Shown: positions 27,388 to 35,452 of the stretch, in pieces | Numbering within the stretch: position 1 is the first letter of the stretch | Layout: each line of letters starts with the position of its first letter | DNA from: UBA6772 sp965183875 | GTDB lineage: Bacteria > Bacteroidota > Bacteroidia > Flavobacteriales > UBA7430 | Assembly: GCA_965183875.1 (NCBI GenBank) | Contig: CBCYMK010000018.1 | Coordinates: forward strand, 62,001-126,000 | DNA length: 64,000 nt | Direction: 5' to 3' | Notes under the pieces: model-generated | Told to the model about the DNA's origin: nothing | Databases searched by the model: none | The model's input: only the letters and a program-made list of their open reading frames with translations | Translations under genes and position numbers: made by a program

Positions 27388-27996
27388 ATGAGTAAAATAG
27401 ACCCGAAGGCTACAGAAAAGATTGATGCTTACCTAGCAAAATTTGAGGGAGAAAAAAGAGAACTACTAACTCGTATTAGAACAGTATTGAGGGAATCTAA
27501 ATTCGACATTGTAGAAGATTGGAAATGGAGCGCACCTAACTACAACCACAACGGAATGATCTGTTGGTTGGCTTGCTTTAAAAACCATATTGGACTTAAC
27601 TTCTTTAAAGGCTCTTTAATTCCAGATGCACATAAACTATACAGCAAAGACTGTATGGACAAAGGAAACAGGCAGCTTAAATACACCAAGCTCGAAGATT
27701 TTAATGAAGAACAACTACGCTATTATCTATTCGAAGCGATTTCTATAAACCAAAAAGGACTAAAAGTTGCTCCTAAAAAAAAAGATACCGAACTACCCGA
27801 GGACTTAATACAGGAACTATCACAAAACCCCAAAGCCTCAGATTTTTTCTCTGGACTTGCCAATTCTTATAAACGCGATTATATAGAATGGATTACTACA
27901 GCCAAACAAGAAAAAACACGAGCCAAAAGACTCGCTACAACTATTGAATGGCTAAACGAAGGGAAAAAGAAAAACTGGAAATACGAGAAGTGTTAA
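27388..27996 (+). CDS. YdeI/OmdA-like DUF1801 protein
   Basis: The 202-residue protein joins an N-terminal DUF1801 domain (RIRTVLRESKFDIVEDWKWSAPNYNHNGMICWLACFKNHIGLNFFKGSLI) to a C-terminal OmdA/YdeI segment (LPEDLIQELSQNPKASDFFSGLANSYKRDYIEWITTAKQEKTRAKRLATTIEWLNEGKK). The family is cytoplasmic and linked to stress or antimicrobial peptide resistance in a few species; no firm activity is known. It stands alone. Confidence 0.8.
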   Translation: MSKIDPKATEKIDAYLAKFEGEKRELLTRIRTVLRESKFDIVEDWKWSAPNYNHNGMICWLACFKNHIGLNFFKGSLIPDAHKLYSKDCMDKGNRQLKYTKLEDFNEEQLRYYLFEAISINQKGLKVAPKKKDTELPEDLIQELSQNPKASDFFSGLANSYKRDYIEWITTAKQEKTRAKRLATTIEWLNEGKKKNWKYEKC

Positions 27997-28038
27997 ATCT
28001 ATCATTCCTGCTACACTAAAAAAACTACTAATTACTGA

Positions 28039-28056
28039 TCCCGATAACTATCGGGA
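28039..28056. repeat. TCCCGATAACTATCGGGA near-palindrome
   Basis: This 18-mer differs by one base from the perfect palindrome at 5943-5960. It lies between the ends of two convergent genes (27996 and 28088) and could act as a weak two-way terminator, although no T run follows. Confidence 0.65.
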
Positions 28057-28087
28057 CTGACAGCTCATACATGAAAGCCTCTACCTA

Positions 28088-28375
28088 TTATAGGATATCG
28101 TTTAACTCTTGCTTTCCGATGATTGCCATAATTTCAACAACACCATTATTTATCCGATAATAAATACTGTCCGAACCACATACACAGCGTCTATATCCAG
28201 GTTTTATAAAATCAACGGATTCAAATGAATAGGCTTGTTGAGCTATAGTCTCAAAATATTCAAAAAAAGAATTAAAATATTTGTCTGCTTGCACCACACC
28301 AAATTTCTTGACTCCATAATGATGAATACGAATTAAATCTTGTTGTGCTGCATTACTGATTTTATATTTAGCCAT
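28088..28375 (-). CDS. parE: Type II toxin, RelE/ParE family
   Basis: The 95-residue toxin has the ParE pattern YKISNAAQQDLIRIHHYGVKKFGVVQADKYFNSFF at the start and RRCVCGSDSIYYRINNGVVEIMAIIGKQ at the end. It overlaps its antitoxin by 8 nt, as in the parDE pair at 8113-8656, but the sequences differ enough that the two systems are probably separate acquisitions. Confidence 0.85.
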   Translation of the reverse strand: MAKYKISNAAQQDLIRIHHYGVKKFGVVQADKYFNSFFEYFETIAQQAYSFESVDFIKPGYRRCVCGSDSIYYRINNGVVEIMAIIGKQELNDIL

Positions 28376-28607
28376 TAAGCAAAGACTTAGATTTTGCTAG
28401 AATTTGCGCTCTACTATCTGTGCTAAAACCACTCTTTTCAGCTCTTTCCAATTTAGCGCTTATCCAATCTATTTGTCGTTGCTGCTTACGAGCTTGTCTT
28501 ATCAAATCGTTTACAAGCTCACTCTTGCTAGAATATTCCTTATTATCGACTTGGGCCTTTAGCCACTCATCATTGGGCTGTGTAAATGAAATACTTTGTC
28601 GTGCCAT
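28368..28607 (-). CDS. parD: Type II antitoxin, ParD family
   Basis: The 79-residue antitoxin has a ribbon-helix-helix N-terminus (RQSISFTQPNDEWLKAQVDNKEYSSKSELVNDLIRQARKQQ) and a basic toxin-binding tail. It is the first gene of the pair. A near-perfect 18-bp palindrome lies 12-29 nt upstream over the promoter, a likely site for self-repression. Confidence 0.85.
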   Translation of the reverse strand: MARQSISFTQPNDEWLKAQVDNKEYSSKSELVNDLIRQARKQQRQIDWISAKLERAEKSGFSTDSRAQILAKSKSLLNG

Positions 28608-28618
28608 GAAATTAGTTT

Positions 28619-28642
28619 TGATGTAAATTTACACCAAATATG
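28619..28642 (-). promoter_or_regulatory. Promoter and palindromic operator of the second parDE pair
   Basis: The core TGTAAATTTACA (28622-28633) is a perfect palindrome and extends to 18 bp (28619-28636) with one mismatched pair. On the minus strand CATATTTG (28635-28642) matches the -7 box in seven of eight places, so the operator would cover the transcript start. Confidence 0.6.
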
Positions 28643-28738
28643 TTCATCAAACAAAAAGCTACTTAATATTTGCTGATAGCTGACATCTTCTTGTTAATTA
28701 CTTTATAACTTCAATCTATCCCTACAACTAAAACAACC

Positions 28739-28746
28739 TATCTTTG
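28739..28746 (+). promoter_or_regulatory. -7 box of the NlpC/P60 gene
   Basis: TATCTTTG matches TAnnTTTG and ends 7 nt before the ATG at 28754, so the mRNA may have almost no leader. Confidence 0.5.
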
Positions 28747-28753
28747 TCCCGTA

Positions 28754-29527
28754 ATGAATTACGGAATCGCAAATATCAGCATCATACCGATGCGTATTGA
28801 GGGAAATGACAGAGCCGAAATGGTGAACCAAATTCTTTTTGGGGAACACTATAAGGTAATTGAAAAAAGAGCCAAGTGGCTCAAAGTTCGCTTAGCCCAT
28901 GATAAATATGAAGGCTGGATTTGCCGCAAACAATATTTCGAAATTGACAAAGCTCAATTTTTAAGCCTGTCTGAAGAAACACAATATTATAATTACAATT
29001 TAATTGATGCTCTTACGACCAATACGGGAGAAATGATTCCGATCGGTTTAGGCTCTACCCTTCCCTTTTACGATGGAGAACACTGTTTAGTAAACGAATC
29101 GAAATTCCATTTCGAAGGCGCACATAAACCTTGTGAAAAACATACGAAGAAAGATATTGTAGATACCGCTTTTATGTATTTACATGCCCCTTATTTATGG
29201 GGAGGTCGTACTCCTATGGGTATCGATTGCTCTGGACTCACACAAATGGCATACCGACTCAACAGCAGAGAAATTCCTAGAGATGCCTCTCAGCAAATTA
29301 AACTGGGTGCTACTTTAAGCTTTATAGAAGAAGCGGAACCTGGGGATCTCGCTTTTTTCGACGATGCCGAGGGGAATATCGTTCATGTAGGAATCATTCT
29401 TGAAAACAATCAAATTTTACACGCTTCTGGTAAGGTTCGTATTGACAGCATAGACCAACAAGGGATATTTAATAAAGAATTGGGCGAGCATACCCATAAG
29501 TTACGATTGATTAAGCAGGTGTTTTAG
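28754..29527 (+). CDS. NlpC/P60 family cell-wall hydrolase (C40 peptidase)
   Basis: The 257-residue protein has SH3-like regions at residues 1-120 and a C-terminal NlpC/P60 domain. The catalytic cysteine is in GIDCSGLTQMAYR and the histidine in NIVHVGIIL, with HASGKVRIDSI after. Family members cut the gamma-D-Glu-diamino acid bond in peptidoglycan stem peptides. No signal peptide is seen, so it may act on recycled peptides in the cytoplasm (YkfC-like) or be exported by another route. Confidence 0.88.
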   Translation: MNYGIANISIIPMRIEGNDRAEMVNQILFGEHYKVIEKRAKWLKVRLAHDKYEGWICRKQYFEIDKAQFLSLSEETQYYNYNLIDALTTNTGEMIPIGLGSTLPFYDGEHCLVNESKFHFEGAHKPCEKHTKKDIVDTAFMYLHAPYLWGGRTPMGIDCSGLTQMAYRLNSREIPRDASQQIKLGATLSFIEEAEPGDLAFFDDAEGNIVHVGIILENNQILHASGKVRIDSIDQQGIFNKELGEHTHKLRLIKQVF

Positions 29528-29539
29528 AGTGCTCAGACC

Positions 29540-29883
29540 GGTAAATAAGTTTTGAATTGTGAGTTTTAGATTTTGAGTTAAAAATGGAGTTGATTGTTGT
29601 TAGTTGGATGTTGTTGGAGAAAAACACATTTTACCTTTACCAATTTACATTTTTATTGTCACCTTGAGCTTGTCGAAGGGCATTATTTCCGTTTCACGTA
29701 TCACGATATTATTGTCACCCTGAGCTTATCGAAGGGCACGTTTTCCCATTCACCATTTACTACTCACTTCTTACGTTTTCCAACAACCAACCACTAACAA
29801 CCTTTCCGTTTCACGACTTGCGTTTTCCCATTCACTATTTACGTCTTACTATTTCCCGTTGACATTTTACGACTTACGAAGCC
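29540..29883. repeat. Repeat-rich spacer with two REP-like copies
   Basis: Two copies of TTGTCACC(C/T)TGAGCTT(A/G)TC plus GAAGGGCA lie at 29655-29682 and 29711-29738, 56 bp apart. Around them are the phrases AAGTTTTGAATTGTGAGTTTT, CCATTCACCATTTAC, CTTACGTTTTCC and CAACAACCAACCACTAAC, the same vocabulary as at 5974-6126. No gene is seen. Confidence 0.65.
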
Positions 29884-31101
29884 TCAATTCCCAAAAGCGA
29901 TAGGTTCTTTATTAGCGTCCCATTTCTTTTCGGTGCCTTGTACACTAAAACGCAAGGTTCCCTCCCCCATTTTATCGTTTATAGAATCACAGACTTCCAT
30001 TAAGGCGGTACGTTTTACAATATTATGCTTACTAAATAGATTTAACTGAACTACAGACTCGGGGATAATATCTGAAACAATAACTCCTGCTCTTTTATAA
30101 AGACAGTCACTTTTATACAGTTCGATTAATGCTTTATGTGTGGCTTTAATAATTTCGATAGAGTCGTTGGTTGCTGTAGGAAAAACAACTTCTATATAGC
30201 CATTATGTAATTTGGCTTCAGGCTTAAACCTATTGGTTTGAATAAACACCCCTAGTTTTTGCGTACAACTTTTTTGATTTCTTAGTTTATGGGCACAAGA
30301 GCTAGCAAAGTTGGTGAGTATTTCGTTGAGTTCAGACAGAGAGTTTAACTCTTTTTTAAAAGAACGTGAGTTCATAATACTCTTTTTAGCGGCTCTCGTT
30401 TCTACTAAATCAGAACAAGGAACTCCATTTAGCTCTCTTACTAAGCGTACTCCACCAATATTCATATATTTCCTTAACCATACCTCGTCTAGCTGAGCCA
30501 ACTGAGAAGCACTAAAAATGCCTTTATTATTGAGCTTTTTAGCAAGTCTATTACCAACACCCCACAGATCTTCTACAGGGTAATAAGCCAAAGCACGGGA
30601 GACCAAATCCTTCTCAGTAAAAAGAAAAACACCCTTACTCGTATGTTTTTTTGCTATGGTACTCGCTAATTTTGCCAATACTTTAGTCTTAGCGATTCCT
30701 ATAGAAATAGGGATTTTTGTTTCTATTAAAACCTGTTCTCTTAAGAGTAAAGCTTTCTCATCAGGACAGGCAACATCGGTAAAATCCATAAAAGCCTCAT
30801 CTATAGAATAGACTTCCATAGCATTACATTCGGAAGCTAAGATGCGCATTATTTTTTGAGATAATTCCCGGTATAAAACAACGTTAGCAGAAAATATATA
30901 TACCTTATCTCGGAATAACTTGTCCTTTACTTTAAATACAGGCTCTCCCATTTTATAACCCAATGCTTTGGCCTCGTTACTACGCGCTATAATACAACCG
31001 TCGTTATTCGATAATACAACAATGGGCTTCCCCTCCAATTCTGGACGAAGGGAACGCTCGCAAGAAGCGAAAAAATTATTGCAGTCGGCTAAGGCTATCA
31101 T
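29884..31101 (-). CDS. umuC: Y-family DNA polymerase, UmuC type
   Basis: The 405-residue translesion polymerase has the family start MIALADCNNFFASCERSLRPELEGKPIVVLSNNDGCIIARS, the catalytic SIDEAFMDF and a helix-hairpin-helix region LWGVGNRLAKKLNNKGI, with the UmuC C-terminal domain. UmuC normally works with cleaved UmuD, but no umuD lies on either side here. It begins after a 260-nt spacer and ends against the repeat block. Confidence 0.92.
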   Translation of the reverse strand: MIALADCNNFFASCERSLRPELEGKPIVVLSNNDGCIIARSNEAKALGYKMGEPVFKVKDKLFRDKVYIFSANVVLYRELSQKIMRILASECNAMEVYSIDEAFMDFTDVACPDEKALLLREQVLIETKIPISIGIAKTKVLAKLASTIAKKHTSKGVFLFTEKDLVSRALAYYPVEDLWGVGNRLAKKLNNKGIFSASQLAQLDEVWLRKYMNIGGVRLVRELNGVPCSDLVETRAAKKSIMNSRSFKKELNSLSELNEILTNFASSCAHKLRNQKSCTQKLGVFIQTNRFKPEAKLHNGYIEVVFPTATNDSIEIIKATHKALIELYKSDCLYKRAGVIVSDIIPESVVQLNLFSKHNIVKRTALMEVCDSINDKMGEGTLRFSVQGTEKKWDANKEPIAFGN

Positions 31102-31247
31102 CTCTCTAAATTACAAATAATTGATTATGGTTTTTCAATTGTTCAAAAGTCGGACTCGGAGATGACAGTTGGTGACACGCTAAACATAATTAATAATGAA
31201 GAATGATTGATTAAAAATAACACAGCAACGAGTATTTCTCTATGAGA

Positions 31248-31280
31248 CAAAAAAAGTCCCATTCCGTTACACGAAATGGG
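31248..31280 (-). terminator. Terminator downstream of the decarboxylase and the YceI-tail remnant
   Basis: On the minus strand the stem CCCATTTCGT/ACGGAATGGG (one mismatch, GTA loop) is followed by seven T. It would stop the decarboxylase transcript. A partial copy ACACGAAATGGGG is found at about 33389, beyond the end of the DUF1704 gene. Confidence 0.75.
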
Positions 31281-31303
31281 GCAATACTTTTTACAGATGA
31301 TTT

Positions 31304-31354
31304 CTATTTACAATCCTTTAATACAGAAACTTCAATAAAGTCATCTGAATCAAA
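31304..31354 (-). pseudogene. Remnant: last 16 codons of a YceI-like gene
   Basis: The minus strand encodes FDSDDFIEVSVLKDCK followed by a stop. The intact YceI-like protein at 37544 ends ..WDEVNVIIEVPVLKDCK. The DNA of the last part (31305-31338) matches 37545-37578 at 32 of 34 positions. It is the tail of a paralogue or a duplicated gene end, and it marks one edge of the accessory block at 31.3-37.5 kb. Confidence 0.75.
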
Positions 31355-31362
31355 GTGTAAAC

Positions 31363-32496
31363 TTAAGAGATTACACTTTCATTCTGTTGGATTTTTCTTT
31401 CTCTAATGATGTCTGCTATAAATTTGTCGATTTGGATTTTCGTGACATTTGGCATACAAATAACGTGAGTAATCTCATCTGTAGCTAATTGCCATTCATC
31501 CTTAATAGAGTCTGATACTTTAGGAAATACAACTGTAATACTTCCTTTATTCATCCATGCATCTATCCCAATTTTTATCAGTTCTACTTTACAATACTCA
31601 GCAACTTCTAAACAATAGCGATATCTTTTTTCGAGACCTTCTACTCCCATTTTCGATATAGCATACCATAAGAAAAGAGGACTATGCCCATTTCGTGAAC
31701 CTGTTATGGTTGTATCTAAAGAACCGATATACGATATACCCTTAGCAATCCTATCTCGTAAGGAGCGTTTAGTAATTATTACCCCTGAAGGAATTGGTGA
31801 GCCAATAAACTTATGACCACTGATAGAAATACTATCTGCACCATCTACAAAATCAAACGGAATTCTTGGTTCTATAAATGCACCATAACAGCCAGACAAG
31901 GCCGCATCACAATGAATATAATGGTCTTGAATAGCTAATTTTTTTAATATTTTTTTAACTTTTGAAACATCATCCTTCGCCTCTTTCATTGTTGTACCAA
32001 AGGTTGTTAGTATGATGGCTGGCTTATGTCTGTTATATTTTAAAGTACTTTCAAGATCATCATAATCCATCTCTCCATTCTCGTGAGATCTAATTATAAT
32101 ACTTGGAATATTTAATAAATGGATGTTTTTTTTAACACTATAATGAGTAGATTCAGAAAAATATACCATTGCCTTAGGGTATAATTCTCTAGCAATATAA
32201 AGACCGTATAAATTACTTTCTGAACCTCCATTAGTAACATAGCCCCAGTAATCCAAAGGATTAGCTCTGAATAGCTTAGCGAAAAAGGCTATAACTACTC
32301 TTTCCATTTCATGTGTTTGAACCTTATAGGTACTATCCTCAAACGGATCTCCTAGATTATTTATAGGATACTTTAGAAACTCGTACAGACGAGAATAATC
32401 AAAATCTTTAGAAACGGGATAACCTAAAAATTTATCACTTGCAATGATCACTTTGTTTAATAATACATCTATCTGTTGATCTAACTCAGTATTCAT
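31363..32496 (-). CDS. hdc: PLP-dependent histidine decarboxylase family protein
   Basis: The 377-residue protein closely fits the PLP-type histidine decarboxylases of enteric bacteria: WGYVTNGGSESNLYG, STHYSVKK (H118 stacks on PLP), HCDAALSG (D197), SISGHKFIGSPIPSGV (K229 forms the Schiff base) and TITGSRNGHSPLFLW. It would release CO2 from histidine or a related residue. A divergent Lrp pseudogene lies upstream and a TAGGTTTG -7 box at 32537. It forms a block with the ATP-grasp/DUF1704 genes, so a modified or peptide-bound substrate is possible. Confidence 0.85.
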   Translation of the reverse strand: MNTELDQQIDVLLNKVIIASDKFLGYPVSKDFDYSRLYEFLKYPINNLGDPFEDSTYKVQTHEMERVVIAFFAKLFRANPLDYWGYVTNGGSESNLYGLYIARELYPKAMVYFSESTHYSVKKNIHLLNIPSIIIRSHENGEMDYDDLESTLKYNRHKPAIILTTFGTTMKEAKDDVSKVKKILKKLAIQDHYIHCDAALSGCYGAFIEPRIPFDFVDGADSISISGHKFIGSPIPSGVIITKRSLRDRIAKGISYIGSLDTTITGSRNGHSPLFLWYAISKMGVEGLEKRYRYCLEVAEYCKVELIKIGIDAWMNKGSITVVFPKVSDSIKDEWQLATDEITHVICMPNVTKIQIDKFIADIIRERKIQQNESVIS

Positions 32497-32536
32497 GACT
32501 CAAATGTTTGCTTAATCGTCTAGTTAATTACCACAG

Positions 32537-32544
32537 CAAACCTA
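32537..32544 (-). promoter_or_regulatory. -7 box for the decarboxylase gene
   Basis: The minus strand reads TAGGTTTG, an exact TAnnTTTG box 41 nt before the ATG. Confidence 0.5.
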
Positions 32545-32670
32545 CATCATTTAAGTCTTTGATTCTGTATATTCACTATTATTAGAATATTATTCTGAAA
32601 TTATTGCATTAACCAGTTAAAAATACTTTTTGATGTCTTTTTAAATACCGAAATAGGAAAATAATCTGAT

Positions 32671-33060
32671 ATGGATAAAATTGACAAGTAAATATTGATG
32701 CAGCTTCAAGAAAATACTAAACAAAATAAGATGGAAATTGCAAGACTAGTTGGCTTAAGTGTACGCCAACCAATGAAAGGTCAAAAAATTAGATCAAGGG
32801 AAAATTATTAAATCTTATATTGCCTTACTTGATAGAATTAAAAGAGGTAAACATGTAGTTGATTTCTGTCAAATAACACTCTTAAAGCATCAGAAAGAAA
32901 TGATCGATAATTTTAAAAGTAAGGTTCTTTCATTTACTGAAATTTTGGAAAGTCATCATATTTCTGGTAATTATAATTTTTCACAAAAGTGATTTTAGTA
33001 AAGATTCCGGTGATGTTGCCTAGGTAAAATAAAGAACGATTTACTTAACTATTGCATTCG
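32671..33060 (+). pseudogene. Broken Lrp/AsnC family regulator
   Basis: In one frame the start reads MDKIDK-stop-ILMQLQENTKQNKMEIARLVGLSV, the Lrp winged-helix opening; after a frameshift another frame gives KIIKSYIALLDRIKRG, then QITLLKHQKEMIDNF and TEILESHHISGNYNF, the Lrp linker and RAM domain. This parallels the intact Lrp at 36780 (IIKQYVALLDADILG, AVTEFYHTSGSFDF). The stop at codon 7 and the shift show it is dead. It is divergent to the decarboxylase and was probably its regulator. Confidence 0.8.
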
Positions 33061-33067
33061 TAATTTT

Positions 33068-33332
33068 AAAGGATAAAACACTTGAAATTATATCTGAAAA
33101 ACCAATAGAGAAGAGTAAATTAAGAAAAGTCATTAGACTTTACACCCAAAGAAAAGTAAGGTTTTTATAAGCTCCTATTTGAGTTTGTCCGCAACACTGT
33201 CAAAAAGTATTTAAAACGTTTTACATAACTCAAATTATCAATAGATACTATTGATGAGATGAAGAATTTAAATTCTTCATCTCATCTGAACAGAATACAT
33301 ATTATTTGTCGAATTTAGAAGTGCCCTAATAA
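33068..33332 (+). mobile_element. Fragment of IS21-family istA transposase gene
   Basis: Translation in two frames gives PIEKSKLRKVIRLYTQRK and then FVRNTVKKYLKRF, followed by SEQNTYYLSNLEVP, which match the N-terminal helix-turn-helix region of IS21 IstA proteins (SKLRKVIRLYTQG..SRNTVKKYL). There is a frameshift in the middle and the rest of the element, including istB, is absent. A 34-bp perfect palindrome lies inside the fragment. Confidence 0.65.
33253..33286. repeat. 34-bp perfect palindrome
   Basis: The half-site GATGAGATGAAGAATTT is followed directly by its exact reverse complement, with no spacer, and the symmetry stops at both ends. It lies in the dead istA fragment. There is no T run that would make it a normal terminator. 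Confidence 0.9.
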
Positions 33333-33448
33333 GGGGAAGGCTACACACTGATATAAAAATAACCTTGTAAAAAAGGCCTAATATCGAAACACGAAATGGG
33401 GTTTAGTATTTGATTATGCTCAATTAAAAATCAAAACTTAGGAACTTA

Positions 33449-35452
33449 CTATTTAAGACCACTTAAAACATATTCATATATGTCATTGTTTCTACCCAGC
33501 TTCGGAGCATTAAAACAATGGCTAATATAAATTGGTTTCTGAATCATTTCTCTTTGCATCATTTCATTAATTGTATGATAAAAGTCAATTGAAGTTTTAC
33601 CAATTAACAAAGGATGTAAATCATTATCGTTTTCCCAAAAACGTAAAATTTTAACAAAACCACTTAAGTATAAATAATCCTTAGTAAAACCTCCTCCTCT
33701 GAATATTCTAGTGACCACACTAAAAGAATCTTCTTTACCTAAACCTTGATCATTTACAAGAAAATTATAGCACTCTATAAAATCTGCTCCATTACACATC
33801 ATATCAACCACTATAACACGATACGCCAACTTTTTAAGCCTTTTAATAGAAATGTTACCGCTAAGATACTCAGATAACATAGCCAGTCCTTCTTGTGTCA
33901 TCGTATTAACAGGTAAACCAAGGTTAAATACATTTAATTTTTGAGCATTAGAATTCATTGTTGTTACCATATGCACACCTATTTCGTGATTTACAAGAGC
34001 GTTTATTTGACTCCTAGTGAATTTTGCATCTGGTCTAAATAAAATAGTTTTTTTTGCATTTAGAACCATTACTTGCGAGATAACACGATTACTTTTTTCT
34101 ATTCGACTTTTAAATCCATAGCTTTCAAGGCCTTCTTTAAATGAAACCATAGCTTCATCAACTCCCAAACTAGGTGACCTCTTGGCTTCACCAGCTACTT
34201 CTGGCAAGTGTAAAAAATAATGTGCATTTTGAATATCCTTTTTTGATGGTCTACCAAAATAACGTAATGAATTGTATAAAAACTTTGGAGTATTCAATTC
34301 TGATAGCATATCTATTTTATCAAAATAACTATTGATAACAGATTCGTATAAATGACGAATTGTAACATCAGAAATATCTTGTACTTTAAGATTGCTTAAC
34401 TTCTGTTTTAGCTCAAATGGATTAATTTTAATCGGACTATACTTAAAATGGGGTGTTTCTGTACATTTACTTTTAAAAAAACGTTTTTTCTCCTGTATGT
34501 TATTTATTGGATTTACAGAAGCCAATAATTCAAAGCCTTTTAGTAAACTAAACAATTCATTATCAACTTTAAGGATTGAAGAATCCATTGTTTTATCTAA
34601 TAGTTTTGCCTTTACTTGATATTCCCAATCTGAATGTTTTTGATTAAAAAAATTAGCATTATTTAGTATTGCTTTTTTAAACCCTTTTTGTAGTGTCTTA
34701 ATTACATTTGGATAATCATCTCCTGTGATTTCATTACAATAAACTTTTTTGATTTCTGTAGCTAAAACTAAAGTGTTCTTAAAGTTTTTAGTAATGTATT
34801 CTACATTATAACCTCTACCATAAAAAACATCATTAATTGCGCTATTGTTTTCAACATCTTGTAATTCAATCTTTCCCAACTCTTCCCTCCAATGTTTTAC
34901 AACATTTCCAAATCGGTTCATGTCAATATTTTCAGCTCCAATATTGAACAATGGCACATTTCTATTCCAACGTTGAAAATTATAGGAGTGAATATCATAA
35001 ACTATACATCCTCCAAAAAGTGTTTCTAATTTTCTAATTAATGCATGAGTTACTTTATAGTAGTTATTATGCTTCTCAATACTTTTCTGTCTTTCTTTGG
35101 GTGTTAACTCCTTTATCCAAACTTTTTTCTCCCATGCAATATCCAAAATACAATCCTCTGGATTTCTGTTTAAATCATATTCAAAACGAGAATCATTACC
35201 AATTAAAGTAATAGGCATTGAAGAAATGAAATCACCTGTAAAAGGGTCTTCTTCATACCAACGACTATACTCGTCATGATTTATCTTTTCTTTCAATTCA
35301 TTGCGCAAACTACTTCCATCATGTACAGCAGTACAACAATATGGTAGATACCTATTTATTTTTATAGAAAAAGAACCATCAGAGACAATAGCTTCAAAAT
35401 GTTTTTCTGCATTTATTAAAGCTATAATTTCATTAATATCTAATCTCTTCAT
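33449..35452 (-). CDS. Fusion of N-formylglutamate amidohydrolase-like domain and DUF1704 (QEGLA) metallopeptidase
   Basis: The 667-residue protein has two parts. Residues 1-260 resemble N-formylglutamate amidohydrolase (NDSRFEYDLNRNPE, VYDIHSYN, FNIGAENID). Residues 280-667 are DUF1704, the family of 'flavohemoglobin expression-modulating QEGLA' proteins that also includes the tubulin tyrosine carboxypeptidase MATCAP: the zinc motif H489-E490-x3-H494 (NHEIGVH) and TQEGLAMLSEYL at 519-530. It overlaps the ATP-grasp gene by 20 nt, so the two are tightly coupled. The substrate is unknown; trimming a C-terminal residue or amide is a reasonable guess. Confidence 0.82.
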   Translation of the reverse strand: MKRLDINEIIALINAEKHFEAIVSDGSFSIKINRYLPYCCTAVHDGSSLRNELKEKINHDEYSRWYEEDPFTGDFISSMPITLIGNDSRFEYDLNRNPEDCILDIAWEKKVWIKELTPKERQKSIEKHNNYYKVTHALIRKLETLFGGCIVYDIHSYNFQRWNRNVPLFNIGAENIDMNRFGNVVKHWREELGKIELQDVENNSAINDVFYGRGYNVEYITKNFKNTLVLATEIKKVYCNEITGDDYPNVIKTLQKGFKKAILNNANFFNQKHSDWEYQVKAKLLDKTMDSSILKVDNELFSLLKGFELLASVNPINNIQEKKRFFKSKCTETPHFKYSPIKINPFELKQKLSNLKVQDISDVTIRHLYESVINSYFDKIDMLSELNTPKFLYNSLRYFGRPSKKDIQNAHYFLHLPEVAGEAKRSPSLGVDEAMVSFKEGLESYGFKSRIEKSNRVISQVMVLNAKKTILFRPDAKFTRSQINALVNHEIGVHMVTTMNSNAQKLNVFNLGLPVNTMTQEGLAMLSEYLSGNISIKRLKKLAYRVIVVDMMCNGADFIECYNFLVNDQGLGKEDSFSVVTRIFRGGGFTKDYLYLSGFVKILRFWENDNDLHPLLIGKTSIDFYHTINEMMQREMIQKPIYISHCFNAPKLGRNNDIYEYVLSGLK

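Noticed and set aside
29650..29740. CRISPR-like array suggested by two repeats 56 bp apart
   Set aside because: Only two copies, imperfect, in a family also found elsewhere as single copies; no cas genes.
29594..29797. 67-codon frame in the repeat-rich spacer
   Set aside because: It is made of REP-like and phrase repeats; the translation simply reflects the repeat (LELVEGHY, LSLSKGTF).
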